Assembly (NCBI RefSeq): GCF_002875705.1
Contig: NZ_MCZZ01000120.1
Coordinates: 1-64,000, forward strand
Reading direction: 5' to 3'
DNA length: 64,000 nucleotides
DNA from: Vibrio sp. 10N.261.45.E2
Lineage (GTDB): Bacteria; Pseudomonadota; Gammaproteobacteria; Enterobacterales; Vibrionaceae
Both the position numbers and the translations under genes were made by a program. Below, piece after piece: positions 1 to 8,699 of this stretch (the first letter of the stretch is position 1; each line of letters opens with the position of its first letter). The notes under the pieces were generated by a model. That model was not told where the DNA came from. It searched no databases and was given only the letters and a program-made list of their open reading frames with translations.

Positions 1-7
1 ATTCACT

Positions 8-703
8 ATGCCACTACAGAGTCGTTATATTTGGGCAAGTATCATTTATGGCATTCTGTGTGCCCAAACGTATGCCCTAACACTATCTCCTACCGTCATC
101 GAGCTTAACACCGATTACAGGGCAGCATCGCAACTGGTTGTGACTAACAACTCTACCCAAGCTCTCCCACTTGAAGCTAATGTTCGTCGTTTAAAATTCT
201 TATCCGATGGCACATTCGAGACATCAGCTCTAACGAGTGAAGAGATGTTTGTATTTCCACCAGCCGCAATGTTAGCTCCCGGAGAGCGACAAGTATTCCG
301 TATACAATGGTTAGGAAGTCGTTCACTCGAAACCTCTCAGAGTTACTTTGTTCGCTTCAGTACTGTCAATGTTGGCCAAAACAACGCGAGAACGGATAAA
401 CCCATCGGTTTAACAACCGGAATCAACCTACAAGTGCATTATAACGCGTTGTTACACATTCACTCATCCTCACTAGAGCCTGATGTGAAATTGCATATCG
501 ACGAACAAGGCAACCTCACACTCACTAATTCTGGGTCGCGATTCACCTATACATCATTACTCCATTTTACGGGGCTCGAATCTCAGAGCAAAAAGGTACA
601 CGAGGCTTTAGGTGAGCAGTTCATTCCACCGCGCTCCATTATTACTTTGCCTCCTTCTTTAAATTACTTACCAATGGGCACCTACCATGGGCATGAAGAC
701 TGA
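8..703 (+). CDS. Periplasmic fimbrial chaperone
   Basis: A 231-residue secreted protein with a signal peptide (about residues 1-23, ending QTYA) and a PapD-like immunoglobulin fold. The first strand (LSPTVIEL), the conserved stretch MLAPGERQVFRIQW and the second domain fit the chaperones that escort pilus subunits through the periplasm of chaperone-usher systems. The stop overlaps the start of the usher gene by 17 bases, so the two are translationally linked. The operon probably begins left of the window, where a major pilin would be expected. The family assignment is from sequence pattern; the fimbrial class (CS1/alternate type) is inferred. Confidence 0.8.
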   Translation: MPLQSRYIWASIIYGILCAQTYALTLSPTVIELNTDYRAASQLVVTNNSTQALPLEANVRRLKFLSDGTFETSALTSEEMFVFPPAAMLAPGERQVFRIQWLGSRSLETSQSYFVRFSTVNVGQNNARTDKPIGLTTGINLQVHYNALLHIHSSSLEPDVKLHIDEQGNLTLTNSGSRFTYTSLLHFTGLESQSKKVHEALGEQFIPPRSIITLPPSLNYLPMGTYHGHED

Positions 704-3179
704 AACCCATCATAAAGTGTGGCAAGGTTTGTATGTGTTGGGGCTCGTGCTCTTTTATTGTGCCGCCCTAAGCCCTGCGGCTTGGGGGCAGGAAATGGTC
801 TTGAATCCCACAGGACGAGATATTCAACTGACCTCTTTACTAAGAATAAGTGACACCATACTCGGGGAAGCGGACATCATCATTACCGCCAACAACGAAA
901 TTTTGTTACCAAAGGAAAGTACACTTTCTCTTCTTTCGTCCGTGGTCACTCAAAAGGGTATTGAGAAACTCAATGGTACAACAGACGGTGACATGCTGTC
1001 GCAGCACAATTTTGAGAGCGTAGGACTTGGCCTGAGCTTCGATTTCTCGTCATTAGAATGCATCGTGACAGTTCCGTCCGAATTTAGTCTAACTCAACAA
1101 CTGTCTATGAACGGTGCAGATGATTTTTATAACTACGCTGAGCCAAGTCAGTTTAGCGGATACATTAATTTTGCCCTTTCTGCCAATGAGAGCCAATACG
1201 TCGATCAAAACTCATCAAGACAGGATCTCTATCGCAGTCAATTCGATTCGGCACTCAACATTGGTTTTTTAAACTTTGAGTATGAATCCTATTTAGAAAA
1301 CGGCTCATCACAAGATTCGCGTTACGTAAGAGAAGGAACTCGTCTTAATATAGACTTTGCCGAACAAGGGACGCGACTTGTAGTCGGCGATATGTACAAC
1401 AGTGGTCAATCTTTTCAGGACAGCACCGACATACTTGGTATTGGGTTAACGCGAGATTTCACACTCATTCCAACCAGAAATGCACGGCCACGAGCCAATC
1501 AATCATTCACTCTTCAAAGAGCGTCAAATGTCGATGTCTATATAGATGGGATTGCAGTCCAAAGACTAACCTTAGGCGCTGGTAGCTATAACCTTAGTGA
1601 TATACCGCTAGCACAAGGTAGCAATGATATTGTGCTCGTCATCACCGACCGCTCAGGGAATGAAGAGCGCATCGAATTTTCTATTGCCACCGGTAACGAT
1701 TTGCTCAATAGCGGTGAGTTTGAATATAGCATCATGTATGGAGCGCCTTCTGAACTACAAAATGGACAACTAGAATACCTAACAGACGAGCGACTTTTTC
1801 ATGGTTATGTTGATATGGGTGTTACTCCTTGGTTGACCTTAGGCACGAACTTTCAAAGCCGTGAAGATCTTTACCAGTATGGTGCAACCGCGCTACTGGC
1901 CTCTAGATGGGGCGTCACTGAACTCAATGCCTCGCGTAGTGAACACCCTACATTTGGAACTGGCGATGCTTATAAATTGGCGTTCGATGCAGAGTTTTCC
2001 AATACAAACACACTGTCTCCACAACTGAGTTTCAGTTATGAATATCAGGCTAATAATTTTACTGGTGTCTCTGGGTTTGATGCTTCCGATATCGATATCA
2101 ACTTAACCACCCATTATGTATCTGCATTCAGCTCCATTTACCTTGGCCAATCTTTACGTGCAGCCATGACCCTCAACTATCGTTCGGGAGTAGACAAAGA
2201 GAACGATTATTGGCTAATTAGCCCGAGTTTATCGGACGGCCTATTTGACACGCCCGCGACCTGGAGTGCACGCGTTAACTATCGGTACAACGCAACCGAA
2301 GACGATGATATCAGCACTACCGTCACCATAAGTTGGCCTCTCAGTCGACAAACTCGTGTTGTCGGTCGTTATACCACAGAGTTAAATGAAGCCGCCTTAG
2401 ATTACAGCTATCAAAATAATATTGGTAACACCGGCGGTATCTCAGCATTTGCGAGTGTAATTACTAATGAAGAAACCGATGCCGATATGGATGCAGGGGT
2501 TAACTACACAGCAAACCGTTATGAATTAAATGCGACCCACGCTTCGCGGCTCGAAGACATCAGTGGCGAAACACGAAACCACAGTACAGACGTAACAATC
2601 AGTAGCTCCCTTGCATTTGCTGGTTCATCTGTGGCGATCGGCAGACCAGTACGCGAAGCATTCGCGATTGTCAGCAAACATAAGAGCCTTAAATCAAACG
2701 ATGTAGCTATCGACCCCACAAAAGATGGTGAGTACGCACGCGTTTATCTAAAAGGAGATGCAAGTGCCATGGTTCCTGACCTTGTTGCTTACAATAGCCA
2801 ATTAGTCGGTTACGAAGTTGATAACTTACCGCCAGGATATGACTTAGGCGATGGTGCCTTCTGGATTAAGCCCGGTTACAAACGGGGCTTTAAATTACAA
2901 ATCGGTTCCGATGCTGTATTAACCGTAATAGGCAAGCTATTCGATCGTCAAAATAACAACCCCATTTCACTCGTTGCTGGTGTGGCACATTATCTTGGTG
3001 AAGCTAAACAACTGCCGATTGACTTCTTTACAAATCGTAACGGCATATTTGCAATTTCTGGATTAAAACCAGGTAAATATCAACTGGTACTGGACACTAA
3101 AGAACAAGAGTCAGTCATCATTTCCCTCAGTGAGCGCAGTGACAATTTGATCAGATTAGGAGATGTGTATGTTGAATAG
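687..3179 (+). CDS. Outer-membrane fimbrial usher (CS1/TcfC-like)
   Basis: An 830-residue usher with a hydrophobic signal segment in the first 34 residues and a long beta-rich body with alternating aromatic and polar strands. A stretch near residues 275-330 (SNVDVYIDGIAV, then a LGAGSYNLSDIPL motif) matches the plug/middle domain of usher proteins, and a carboxypeptidase-like beta domain ends the protein. It would form the pore that assembles and exports the pilus. The start could also be the ATG at 693. It sits between the chaperone gene and a third secreted protein, overlapping both. Family call firm; fimbrial class inferred. Confidence 0.85.
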   Translation: MGMKTETHHKVWQGLYVLGLVLFYCAALSPAAWGQEMVLNPTGRDIQLTSLLRISDTILGEADIIITANNEILLPKESTLSLLSSVVTQKGIEKLNGTTDGDMLSQHNFESVGLGLSFDFSSLECIVTVPSEFSLTQQLSMNGADDFYNYAEPSQFSGYINFALSANESQYVDQNSSRQDLYRSQFDSALNIGFLNFEYESYLENGSSQDSRYVREGTRLNIDFAEQGTRLVVGDMYNSGQSFQDSTDILGIGLTRDFTLIPTRNARPRANQSFTLQRASNVDVYIDGIAVQRLTLGAGSYNLSDIPLAQGSNDIVLVITDRSGNEERIEFSIATGNDLLNSGEFEYSIMYGAPSELQNGQLEYLTDERLFHGYVDMGVTPWLTLGTNFQSREDLYQYGATALLASRWGVTELNASRSEHPTFGTGDAYKLAFDAEFSNTNTLSPQLSFSYEYQANNFTGVSGFDASDIDINLTTHYVSAFSSIYLGQSLRAAMTLNYRSGVDKENDYWLISPSLSDGLFDTPATWSARVNYRYNATEDDDISTTVTISWPLSRQTRVVGRYTTELNEAALDYSYQNNIGNTGGISAFASVITNEETDADMDAGVNYTANRYELNATHASRLEDISGETRNHSTDVTISSSLAFAGSSVAIGRPVREAFAIVSKHKSLKSNDVAIDPTKDGEYARVYLKGDASAMVPDLVAYNSQLVGYEVDNLPPGYDLGDGAFWIKPGYKRGFKLQIGSDAVLTVIGKLFDRQNNNPISLVAGVAHYLGEAKQLPIDFFTNRNGIFAISGLKPGKYQLVLDTKEQESVIISLSERSDNLIRLGDVYVE

Positions 3180-4050
3180 ACTCATACTTTGGGGATCCTT
3201 GTTTCTCATCACCATAAACCATGCACCTTTGGCCTTGGCGTGTGAAGCAAGTGCGTTGACTATAAAACCTGTATCATCTAAATCACAATATGATGTTTTC
3301 AGTTCAGGAACGTTCGCCACAATAAACACTTACCGTATAGATGCGGTCATAATTGGCGAGCCCTGCAAATTAAGCTTAATTTTACAACTTAACGATACCA
3401 GTCGATCGTTAAAAGGGTCAAAGGAAGACAAGCTCAACTTTGAGTGGTCTGGGCAGGTTGGCATGCAAATCGCTAATCAATGGCACTTTTCATTAACCGA
3501 CAGCCAGCCTTCAGCAACGATACAAATGCGATTTCCGAGCAAGCAATGGTTAGAGTCAGGAACCTATCGGGGGCTTTTAGAGGTCTCACCTTCTTATAAC
3601 TCAGATAGTAAGCAAATAGAAATTAGCCCAAGCTCACTTCCAGTTTCTGTTGATGTTCCTCCTGCTGCGAAAATTCATTTTTATGGATTAACCCAACAAC
3701 ATTATGACCTTGATCTAGGGACATTATATTCAAACAAGGTAATTCGCTCTGCACCTAACCTATGGGTTCAAAGCAATACAGCTTATACCATCGTATTGGA
3801 ATCATCCCATCAAGGAATGCTACGTCATGAATCTAATGAGGCTAAATGGGATATTCCATACGAACTTTCTCTCGATAGCGACAGAATAAACCTTGAGCTA
3901 CTGGATACAAGAGTTCAACGTCTTTCTGCGACGGTTGGTCAACCTATTCCTTTGAGCTTTGTCATTGGTGACACAGAAAATAAACCAGGAGGGCAATATG
4001 AAGATACATTACAAATTTCTATTGAACCCCGACTTTCACAGCAGCCCTAA
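3169..4050 (+). CDS. Secreted fimbria-associated protein, possible tip subunit
   Basis: A 293-residue protein with a clear signal peptide (MLNRLILWGSLFLITINHAP, cleavage after LALA). I chose the ATG at 3169 rather than 3163 because the AGGAG at 3158-3162 gives normal spacing only to the later ATG. Two cysteines lie in the N-terminal half, and the C-terminal half resembles spore-coat-U/pilin-like beta domains. It overlaps the usher stop by 11 bases and is the last gene of the operon. In related systems this place is taken by a minor or tip adhesin, which is my inference; I do not recognise it by name. Confidence 0.6.
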   Translation: MLNRLILWGSLFLITINHAPLALACEASALTIKPVSSKSQYDVFSSGTFATINTYRIDAVIIGEPCKLSLILQLNDTSRSLKGSKEDKLNFEWSGQVGMQIANQWHFSLTDSQPSATIQMRFPSKQWLESGTYRGLLEVSPSYNSDSKQIEISPSSLPVSVDVPPAAKIHFYGLTQQHYDLDLGTLYSNKVIRSAPNLWVQSNTAYTIVLESSHQGMLRHESNEAKWDIPYELSLDSDRINLELLDTRVQRLSATVGQPIPLSFVIGDTENKPGGQYEDTLQISIEPRLSQQP

Positions 4051-4145
4051 TTATGCAATTATGTAAAAAATAAGCCGCAGAGCTCAATTTTATAAATCAC
4101 AACGTCATAGAATCAAAACATGATTTGCTAGGTTCGGAATAAGTT

Positions 4146-4835
4146 ATGCATAAGAATAATTTAAAGCAGATGCTCCTAATTGGTGACAATGGTATTAACA
4201 ACCAGTTTATTCAACGAGAAATAGAAAAATACAATGACTTTTCTTTTAACAGAGAGTGTATTTTAAGCATTGGACGCTCTCGTGAACATAAAACCTTCGA
4301 TGTCGTCCTCATTAGCTATTTACTCTTGGCAAATATCGAAGATATCAACATCATCTTATCAAAAATAGAATCGAATAAATGGGTTGTCTACGATGTTCCT
4401 GCAGACATTACAGGACAAAGTATTACCGTGATGCAGCTATTCAACCTGTTTAATATAAAAGGAATCATCTATCAAGACGCGCCTATCGATCACCTTACCC
4501 GCTGTTTAAAAACAGTGTGTGACGACGATTTGTGGCTGCCTAGGAAGTTAATGTCGCATATTTTAACCAATAGACACGATTACACATTCAAGTCGAAAGT
4601 AATATTATCTAGCCTTACGAAAAGAGAAGTTCAAATATTTAAGCGAGTGATTAGAGGAGATTCAAATTTAGAAATATCGAACGACCTATTTATTTCAGAA
4701 AGTACAGTAAAGACACACGTTTACAATATATACAAAAAGATAAATGTCACAAACCGCAAAGAGGCAATAAGAAAGGCATATTTTATCAATAGTTTAGAAA
4801 AAATTATACAACCAGACATGAAGTTCAAAGTATAG
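4146..4835 (+). CDS. LuxR/CsgD-type transcriptional regulator
   Basis: A 229-residue protein with a degenerate receiver-like N-terminal domain and a C-terminal LuxR helix-turn-helix (about residues 152-212: LTKREVQIFKRVIRG, then SESTVKTHVYNIYKK). This is the arrangement of CsgD, the regulator of curli and biofilm matrix in enterobacteria. No conserved phosphoacceptor aspartate pocket is obvious, as in CsgD. It follows the fimbrial genes by 95 bases on the same strand and is AT-rich with many rare ATA codons. It probably regulates the fimbrial operon; that link is inferred from position only. Confidence 0.75.
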   Translation: MHKNNLKQMLLIGDNGINNQFIQREIEKYNDFSFNRECILSIGRSREHKTFDVVLISYLLLANIEDINIILSKIESNKWVVYDVPADITGQSITVMQLFNLFNIKGIIYQDAPIDHLTRCLKTVCDDDLWLPRKLMSHILTNRHDYTFKSKVILSSLTKREVQIFKRVIRGDSNLEISNDLFISESTVKTHVYNIYKKINVTNRKEAIRKAYFINSLEKIIQPDMKFKV

Positions 4836-5127
4836 CGACAAGCATAAGAGATGATTTAGAGTTACCGACAGGTACGTTGAAAGTTGACGACAGTTACGGC
4901 TCAGAAATTCAGTGATTACCACCATCAAAGTACATAAGCCTCGCGACACGCGCAGACTCTATGATTCACTCCTCATCAAAAGATAAGGAGCTCCAATAGG
5001 CTAGGTATCCTCCTAACAAAGCTAGAAAATACGCTTTGAACCATACTAACTGCTCACTGAGAACAAATAAGACTTGAGCTTCCTCTTAGGGCAAGCTTTA
5101 TAGTTGTGTTTTTACTGGAGTAAAAAC

Positions 5128-5442
5128 GTGTCTTACCAATCCCTCACTCTAATATTGCTTGCTCTTTCCCCCGGACTTCAAGCCTCTGATTTTGGCGATC
5201 CTGAACTGGGAAAAATGAAATCACCAAGCTGTGTTTTCTGTCATACCCCCACCAGCACATCAATTAACAATTCCTATCCCATCCTTTCTGGGCAGGACCC
5301 AATCTATCTTTTTAATACAATGAAAGCGTATCAGAATGGGGATAGACAAGGCGACTACGCGGAGATGATGCGAACACAACTAAGTAAACTCAATCATCAA
5401 GATTTGAAAGATATTGCGGCTTTTTACGCTTCACAACGTTAG
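5128..5442 (+). CDS. Small periplasmic cytochrome c (c553-like)
   Basis: About 104 residues with a signal peptide (SLTLILLALSPGLQA) and one haem-binding motif, CVFCH. The downstream methionine region (around YAEMMRTQL) offers the usual axial ligand. I chose the GTG at 5128 because GGAG at 5117-5120 precedes it by seven bases; an upstream TTG at 5104 would bury the signal peptide. The LNHQDLKDIAAFYASQR ending is typical of class I c553/c4-type cytochromes. It is a soluble electron carrier in the periplasm; its partner is unknown and no oxidase or reductase lies next to it. Confidence 0.75.
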   Translation: MSYQSLTLILLALSPGLQASDFGDPELGKMKSPSCVFCHTPTSTSINNSYPILSGQDPIYLFNTMKAYQNGDRQGDYAEMMRTQLSKLNHQDLKDIAAFYASQR

Positions 5443-5609
5443 CGCCGCCCATCTTCATTACGTCAGCCATCATCTAAATAAACACCACCAAGTCGCCTAT
5501 ACTTCAAGCAAACTCACACAGCTCATTGAAGGTCAGGATAGATATACCTTTACACGTATCATCCAACCCTTACAATGTGCAGCAAATATATTTATCAAGG
5601 TTTATCTCT

Positions 5610-6545
5610 ATGTCTATTCAATGGTTTCCGGGTCACATGCACAAAGCCCGCAAAGAAATCGAAGAAGTTATCCCACAAGTTGATGTGATCATCGAAGTAC
5701 TGGACGCTCGTATCCCGTTCAGTAGTGAAAACCCAATGATCTCTTCACTGCGCGGCGATAAGCCTTGTGTAAAAGTACTGAACAAGCGCGACCTTGCGGA
5801 TCCTGAGCTCACTGAGCGTTGGATTGAGCACTTCGAGAAAGAGCAAGGCGTTAAGGCGATTGCGATTACCACTAGCGTAAAAGAAGAAGTTAACCACGTT
5901 ATGGAGCTAGTACGTAAACTGGCGCCGCACCGTGAACAGATGGGCAAGAACATTCGTACAATGATCATGGGTATCCCGAACGTGGGTAAATCGACCATTA
6001 TCAACTGTTTGGCGGGACGTACGATCGCGGTTACTGGTAACCAACCTGCGGTAACTCGTCGTCAGCAACGCATTAACCTGCAGAATGGCGTGATCCTTTC
6101 AGACACTCCAGGGATCCTTTGGCCTAAAGTAGAAAACCCGCACAGTGGCTTCCGCTTGGCTGCAACAGGTGCTGTAAAAGATACGGCAATGGAATACGAT
6201 GAAGTGGCATTTTACACAGTAGAGTACCTAGCAAAGCAGTACCCTAACCTTTTGCAAGAGCGCTACCAAATTGAAGAGCTGCCTGAGTCTGACATCGAAC
6301 TGATGGAAGCGATTGGCCGTAAGCGTGGTGCACTTCGTGCAGGTGGCCACATAGACATTCACAAATGTTCAGAAATCCTGCTTCACGAATTGCGTAATGG
6401 CACTTTAGGTAAGGTAACTCTTGAGTTGCCAGAAATGATCACACAAGAGCTGATCGAAGTTGAAGAAGCGGCTGCGCTAAAAGCAGAGCAACAAATTAAG
6501 AAGAAAGAAGAGCGTCGTAAGCGTTACTTGAAGAACAAGCGCTAA
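5610..6545 (+). CDS. ylqF: Ribosome biogenesis GTPase YlqF
   Basis: A 311-residue circularly permuted GTPase. The order of motifs shows the permutation: NKRD (G4, residues 58-61) precedes the P-loop GIPNVGKST (G1, near 120) and DTPG (G3, near 164). The start WFPGHMHKA is the usual N-terminus of YlqF/RbgA, so I use the ATG at 5610, not the in-frame extension to 5526. A lysine/arginine-rich tail ends the protein. Family members help mature the 50S ribosomal subunit. It stands alone on the plus strand with no clear operon partner. Confidence 0.9.
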   Translation: MSIQWFPGHMHKARKEIEEVIPQVDVIIEVLDARIPFSSENPMISSLRGDKPCVKVLNKRDLADPELTERWIEHFEKEQGVKAIAITTSVKEEVNHVMELVRKLAPHREQMGKNIRTMIMGIPNVGKSTIINCLAGRTIAVTGNQPAVTRRQQRINLQNGVILSDTPGILWPKVENPHSGFRLAATGAVKDTAMEYDEVAFYTVEYLAKQYPNLLQERYQIEELPESDIELMEAIGRKRGALRAGGHIDIHKCSEILLHELRNGTLGKVTLELPEMITQELIEVEEAAALKAEQQIKKKEERRKRYLKNKR

Positions 6546-6603
6546 TCTCTATTCATCACTGTTAGTTTCTATTAATCATTCTCACACCTGCCTCACAAAT
6601 ATT

Positions 6604-6628
6604 CACGCTCTATCAATAATTGAGCGTG
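6604..6628 (+). terminator. Weak hairpin after ylqF
   Basis: CACGCTC pairs with GAGCGTG across an 11-base loop, about 60 bases after the ylqF stop. There is no T-run, so it may not be an intrinsic terminator. Confidence 0.35.
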
Positions 6629-6708
6629 GATATTGCCTGCTACCGTTTGTTGATCTAGCTAACATACTGACAAATCAATAGAAACGGTCGTTTACAATCC
6701 CAAAGACT

Positions 6709-7845
6709 GTGACATACTACGCAAATTATTGTGTATCCATCTCGGCTTATTTCTCAATGCGCTCTTATTCTGGGTTCAAAAATCAAAGATTTAAAACCTA
6801 TTTCGATAATGAAATTTATTTGCCGTACATAAATTTCATCTACATCCCGATCTCAATATTCTGTGCTTTCATCATCACCGATTACATCCACTTTGGTAGC
6901 GAGTGCATTACACCTATCATATTCCGAATCATACTTTTTCTATTAATGATGGCTGTTGCCAGATATTGCATTGCAAACAAGCCCAACGTTTTAGAACTCG
7001 TAGAAAGTACTTTCCTTGTTGTTAGCTCCATTTTCTTAGTCTATGTTGGTCGACTCGCTATCGAGCTGAACAATTTCGATTACCAAGGTGGCATCATTCT
7101 AGTCATGATCTTTATAGGCACCTTTTCACGACTTTCTGCTAGATACAGTATCTCTACGCTTTCATTTATCTTTTTGGCTTATCTAATCGGCCTTGCGCCA
7201 CTGCTTTATGAAGCTGAGCCAAAACATGAGATAGAAACAATTACCGTTTATATTTCAGCTTACATCCTAATCTCAGCGGCCTGTATAAGGCGCGACTTAG
7301 AAGTACACAAACGTTTTGCCCAGTCTGAACAACTACGTAAACAAGCGATTCAACTTCGCAAACAATCCAATATGTTTGAAGCCCTTTCTTATCAAGACGC
7401 GCTGACGGGCTGCTACAACCGCCTTTATCTTCATCAGGTCATCGAGCCGAGCATCAACCGTCACTCATCTATTACATCGATCATGATAGATATTGATCAT
7501 TTCAAATCGATTAACGACACCTACGGCCATCAAATGGGCGATATGGTGATCAAGGAACTGGCCACTGAAATTCAAAAAAGGCTACCGACCAGCAGTAACT
7601 GCTTTCGGTACGGTGGTGAAGAATTTCTCGTGATGGTCCAAGGGGAAACAGAAGCTTCAATTAAATCAGTGGTTAACTCTCTTTTAGAGTCCCCTTACCG
7701 CTTAAGATTAGAAGTCACAATTTCAATCGGTGTGAAACATGCACCTCAGGCATTTGGTTCTATCGAGCAACTCATCGACGACGCCGATCAAGCGCTCTAC
7801 ATTTCAAAGAAGAACGGTCGGAACCAAGTTACTTGGTGTGATTAG
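6709..7845 (+). CDS. Membrane-bound diguanylate cyclase (GGDEF)
   Basis: A 378-residue protein with about six transmembrane segments in the first 190 residues, a short linker (LRKQAIQLRKQ) and a C-terminal GGDEF domain. The signature is GGEEF and the metal-site DIDHFKSINDTYGH stretch is intact, so it should make cyclic di-GMP from two GTP. The product-inhibition I-site (RxxD five residues before GGEEF) is absent; the residues there are PTSS. The GTG at 6709 is used; an ATG at 6757 is also possible. The signal sensed by the membrane part is unknown. Confidence 0.85.
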   Translation: MTYYANYCVSISAYFSMRSYSGFKNQRFKTYFDNEIYLPYINFIYIPISIFCAFIITDYIHFGSECITPIIFRIILFLLMMAVARYCIANKPNVLELVESTFLVVSSIFLVYVGRLAIELNNFDYQGGIILVMIFIGTFSRLSARYSISTLSFIFLAYLIGLAPLLYEAEPKHEIETITVYISAYILISAACIRRDLEVHKRFAQSEQLRKQAIQLRKQSNMFEALSYQDALTGCYNRLYLHQVIEPSINRHSSITSIMIDIDHFKSINDTYGHQMGDMVIKELATEIQKRLPTSSNCFRYGGEEFLVMVQGETEASIKSVVNSLLESPYRLRLEVTISIGVKHAPQAFGSIEQLIDDADQALYISKKNGRNQVTWCD

Positions 7846-7900
7846 ACGTTCTACGATAACCCAAAACTACTATTTACTGAGCACCGACAACTATAAACAA

Positions 7901-7933
7901 AAAGCCCCGAGCAATTTAATGCTCGGGGCTTTT
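7901..7933. terminator. Bidirectional terminator
   Basis: A 12-bp stem (AAAGCCCCGAGC with its complement) around an 8-base loop, with a T-run on one side and an A-run on the other. It lies between the convergent diguanylate cyclase and acetyltransferase genes and can serve both. Confidence 0.85.
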
Positions 7934-8001
7934 ATCTTTGTCTCAAAAGCAACTTCGGTGAGAAGTTAATTAGCAAAAAACGATTGTTTAACAGTAATCG
8001 A

Positions 8002-8547
8002 CTAAGAATACACAACGCTTGCTGTTTTCTGTTCAAGTTCAACGGGAGAGTTCCAAGAGATCACTTTCTCGTTCACTTGACTGCCACACGGTGCGTTCCA
8101 AACTTGCTCTAGTTCTTCTTTGCCACCAATCGCTTCATAAAAAGCAATCGCTTGATGGTTCTCAGACATCACCTCTAGGTAAAGCCCAGAGTCAGAATAG
8201 TATTGTTGCAACCACTTCGATAATTCGGACAAGAGACGTTTGCCAACACCTCGACCACGATAATTATTGTCTACGTGTAACGCATCAATGAATGTTCCAC
8301 GCTCAAAGTTGTGATTGCCAAACGCACAGACGAAACCAACCAGTAAACCGCCCTCTTCAAGCAATAACACATGTTGGTTAAAAGGAGGATTAATCAAACG
8401 AGTCTGCCAAATAACAGATCTGTCCTCCAAAACATCATTTTCTAAGTAATCATCAGCAAGAATGCCACGGTAATATAGCTTCCAGCTATCCGCGTGTAAT
8501 TGGGCAATCCGCTCATAATCTTTATATTCAGCTACCTTAATTTCCAT
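8002..8547 (-). CDS. GNAT family N-acetyltransferase
   Basis: A 181-residue GNAT acetyltransferase. The acetyl-CoA-binding motif A is clear (NYRGRGVGKRLLSEL, about residues 94-108), with the downstream LEVMSENHQAIAFYEAIG motif B. AAGGG lies seven bases before the ATG. The substrate cannot be told from sequence. It is a single gene, convergent with the cyclase and divergent from the desaturase. Confidence 0.85.
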   Translation of the reverse strand: MEIKVAEYKDYERIAQLHADSWKLYYRGILADDYLENDVLEDRSVIWQTRLINPPFNQHVLLLEEGGLLVGFVCAFGNHNFERGTFIDALHVDNNYRGRGVGKRLLSELSKWLQQYYSDSGLYLEVMSENHQAIAFYEAIGGKEELEQVWNAPCGSQVNEKVISWNSPVELEQKTASVVYS

Positions 8548-8653
8548 TTATTAGCCCTTAGTACTTCCATTTATGACTTGCTACTACATTTCACACTACC
8601 TTTATACAATATTTAAGCAAAACATACTAATACACGTTTACACTTTCAATATT

Positions 8654-8697
8654 GACTTACACGTGTACGCTGATATTCTAGCGCACAGATGTAAGCT
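8654..8697. promoter_or_regulatory. Two FabR-like operator candidates before the desaturase
   Basis: Two 18-bp elements, 26 bp apart centre to centre: 8654-8671 (read on the minus strand AGCGTACACGTGTAAGTC) and 8680-8697 (AGCGCACAGATGTAAGCT). They agree at 14 of 18 positions and fit the AGCGTACA/TGTACGCT style of FabR, the unsaturated fatty-acid repressor, as I remember it. A weaker copy lies near 8628-8643. The second box almost touches the ATG at 8700. The regulator assignment is inference. Confidence 0.5.
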
Positions 8698-8699
8698 CA

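Noticed and set aside
5414-5683. 89-codon frame overlapping the cytochrome end and ylqF start
   Set aside because: Overlaps two well-supported genes out of frame and has no protein-like pattern.
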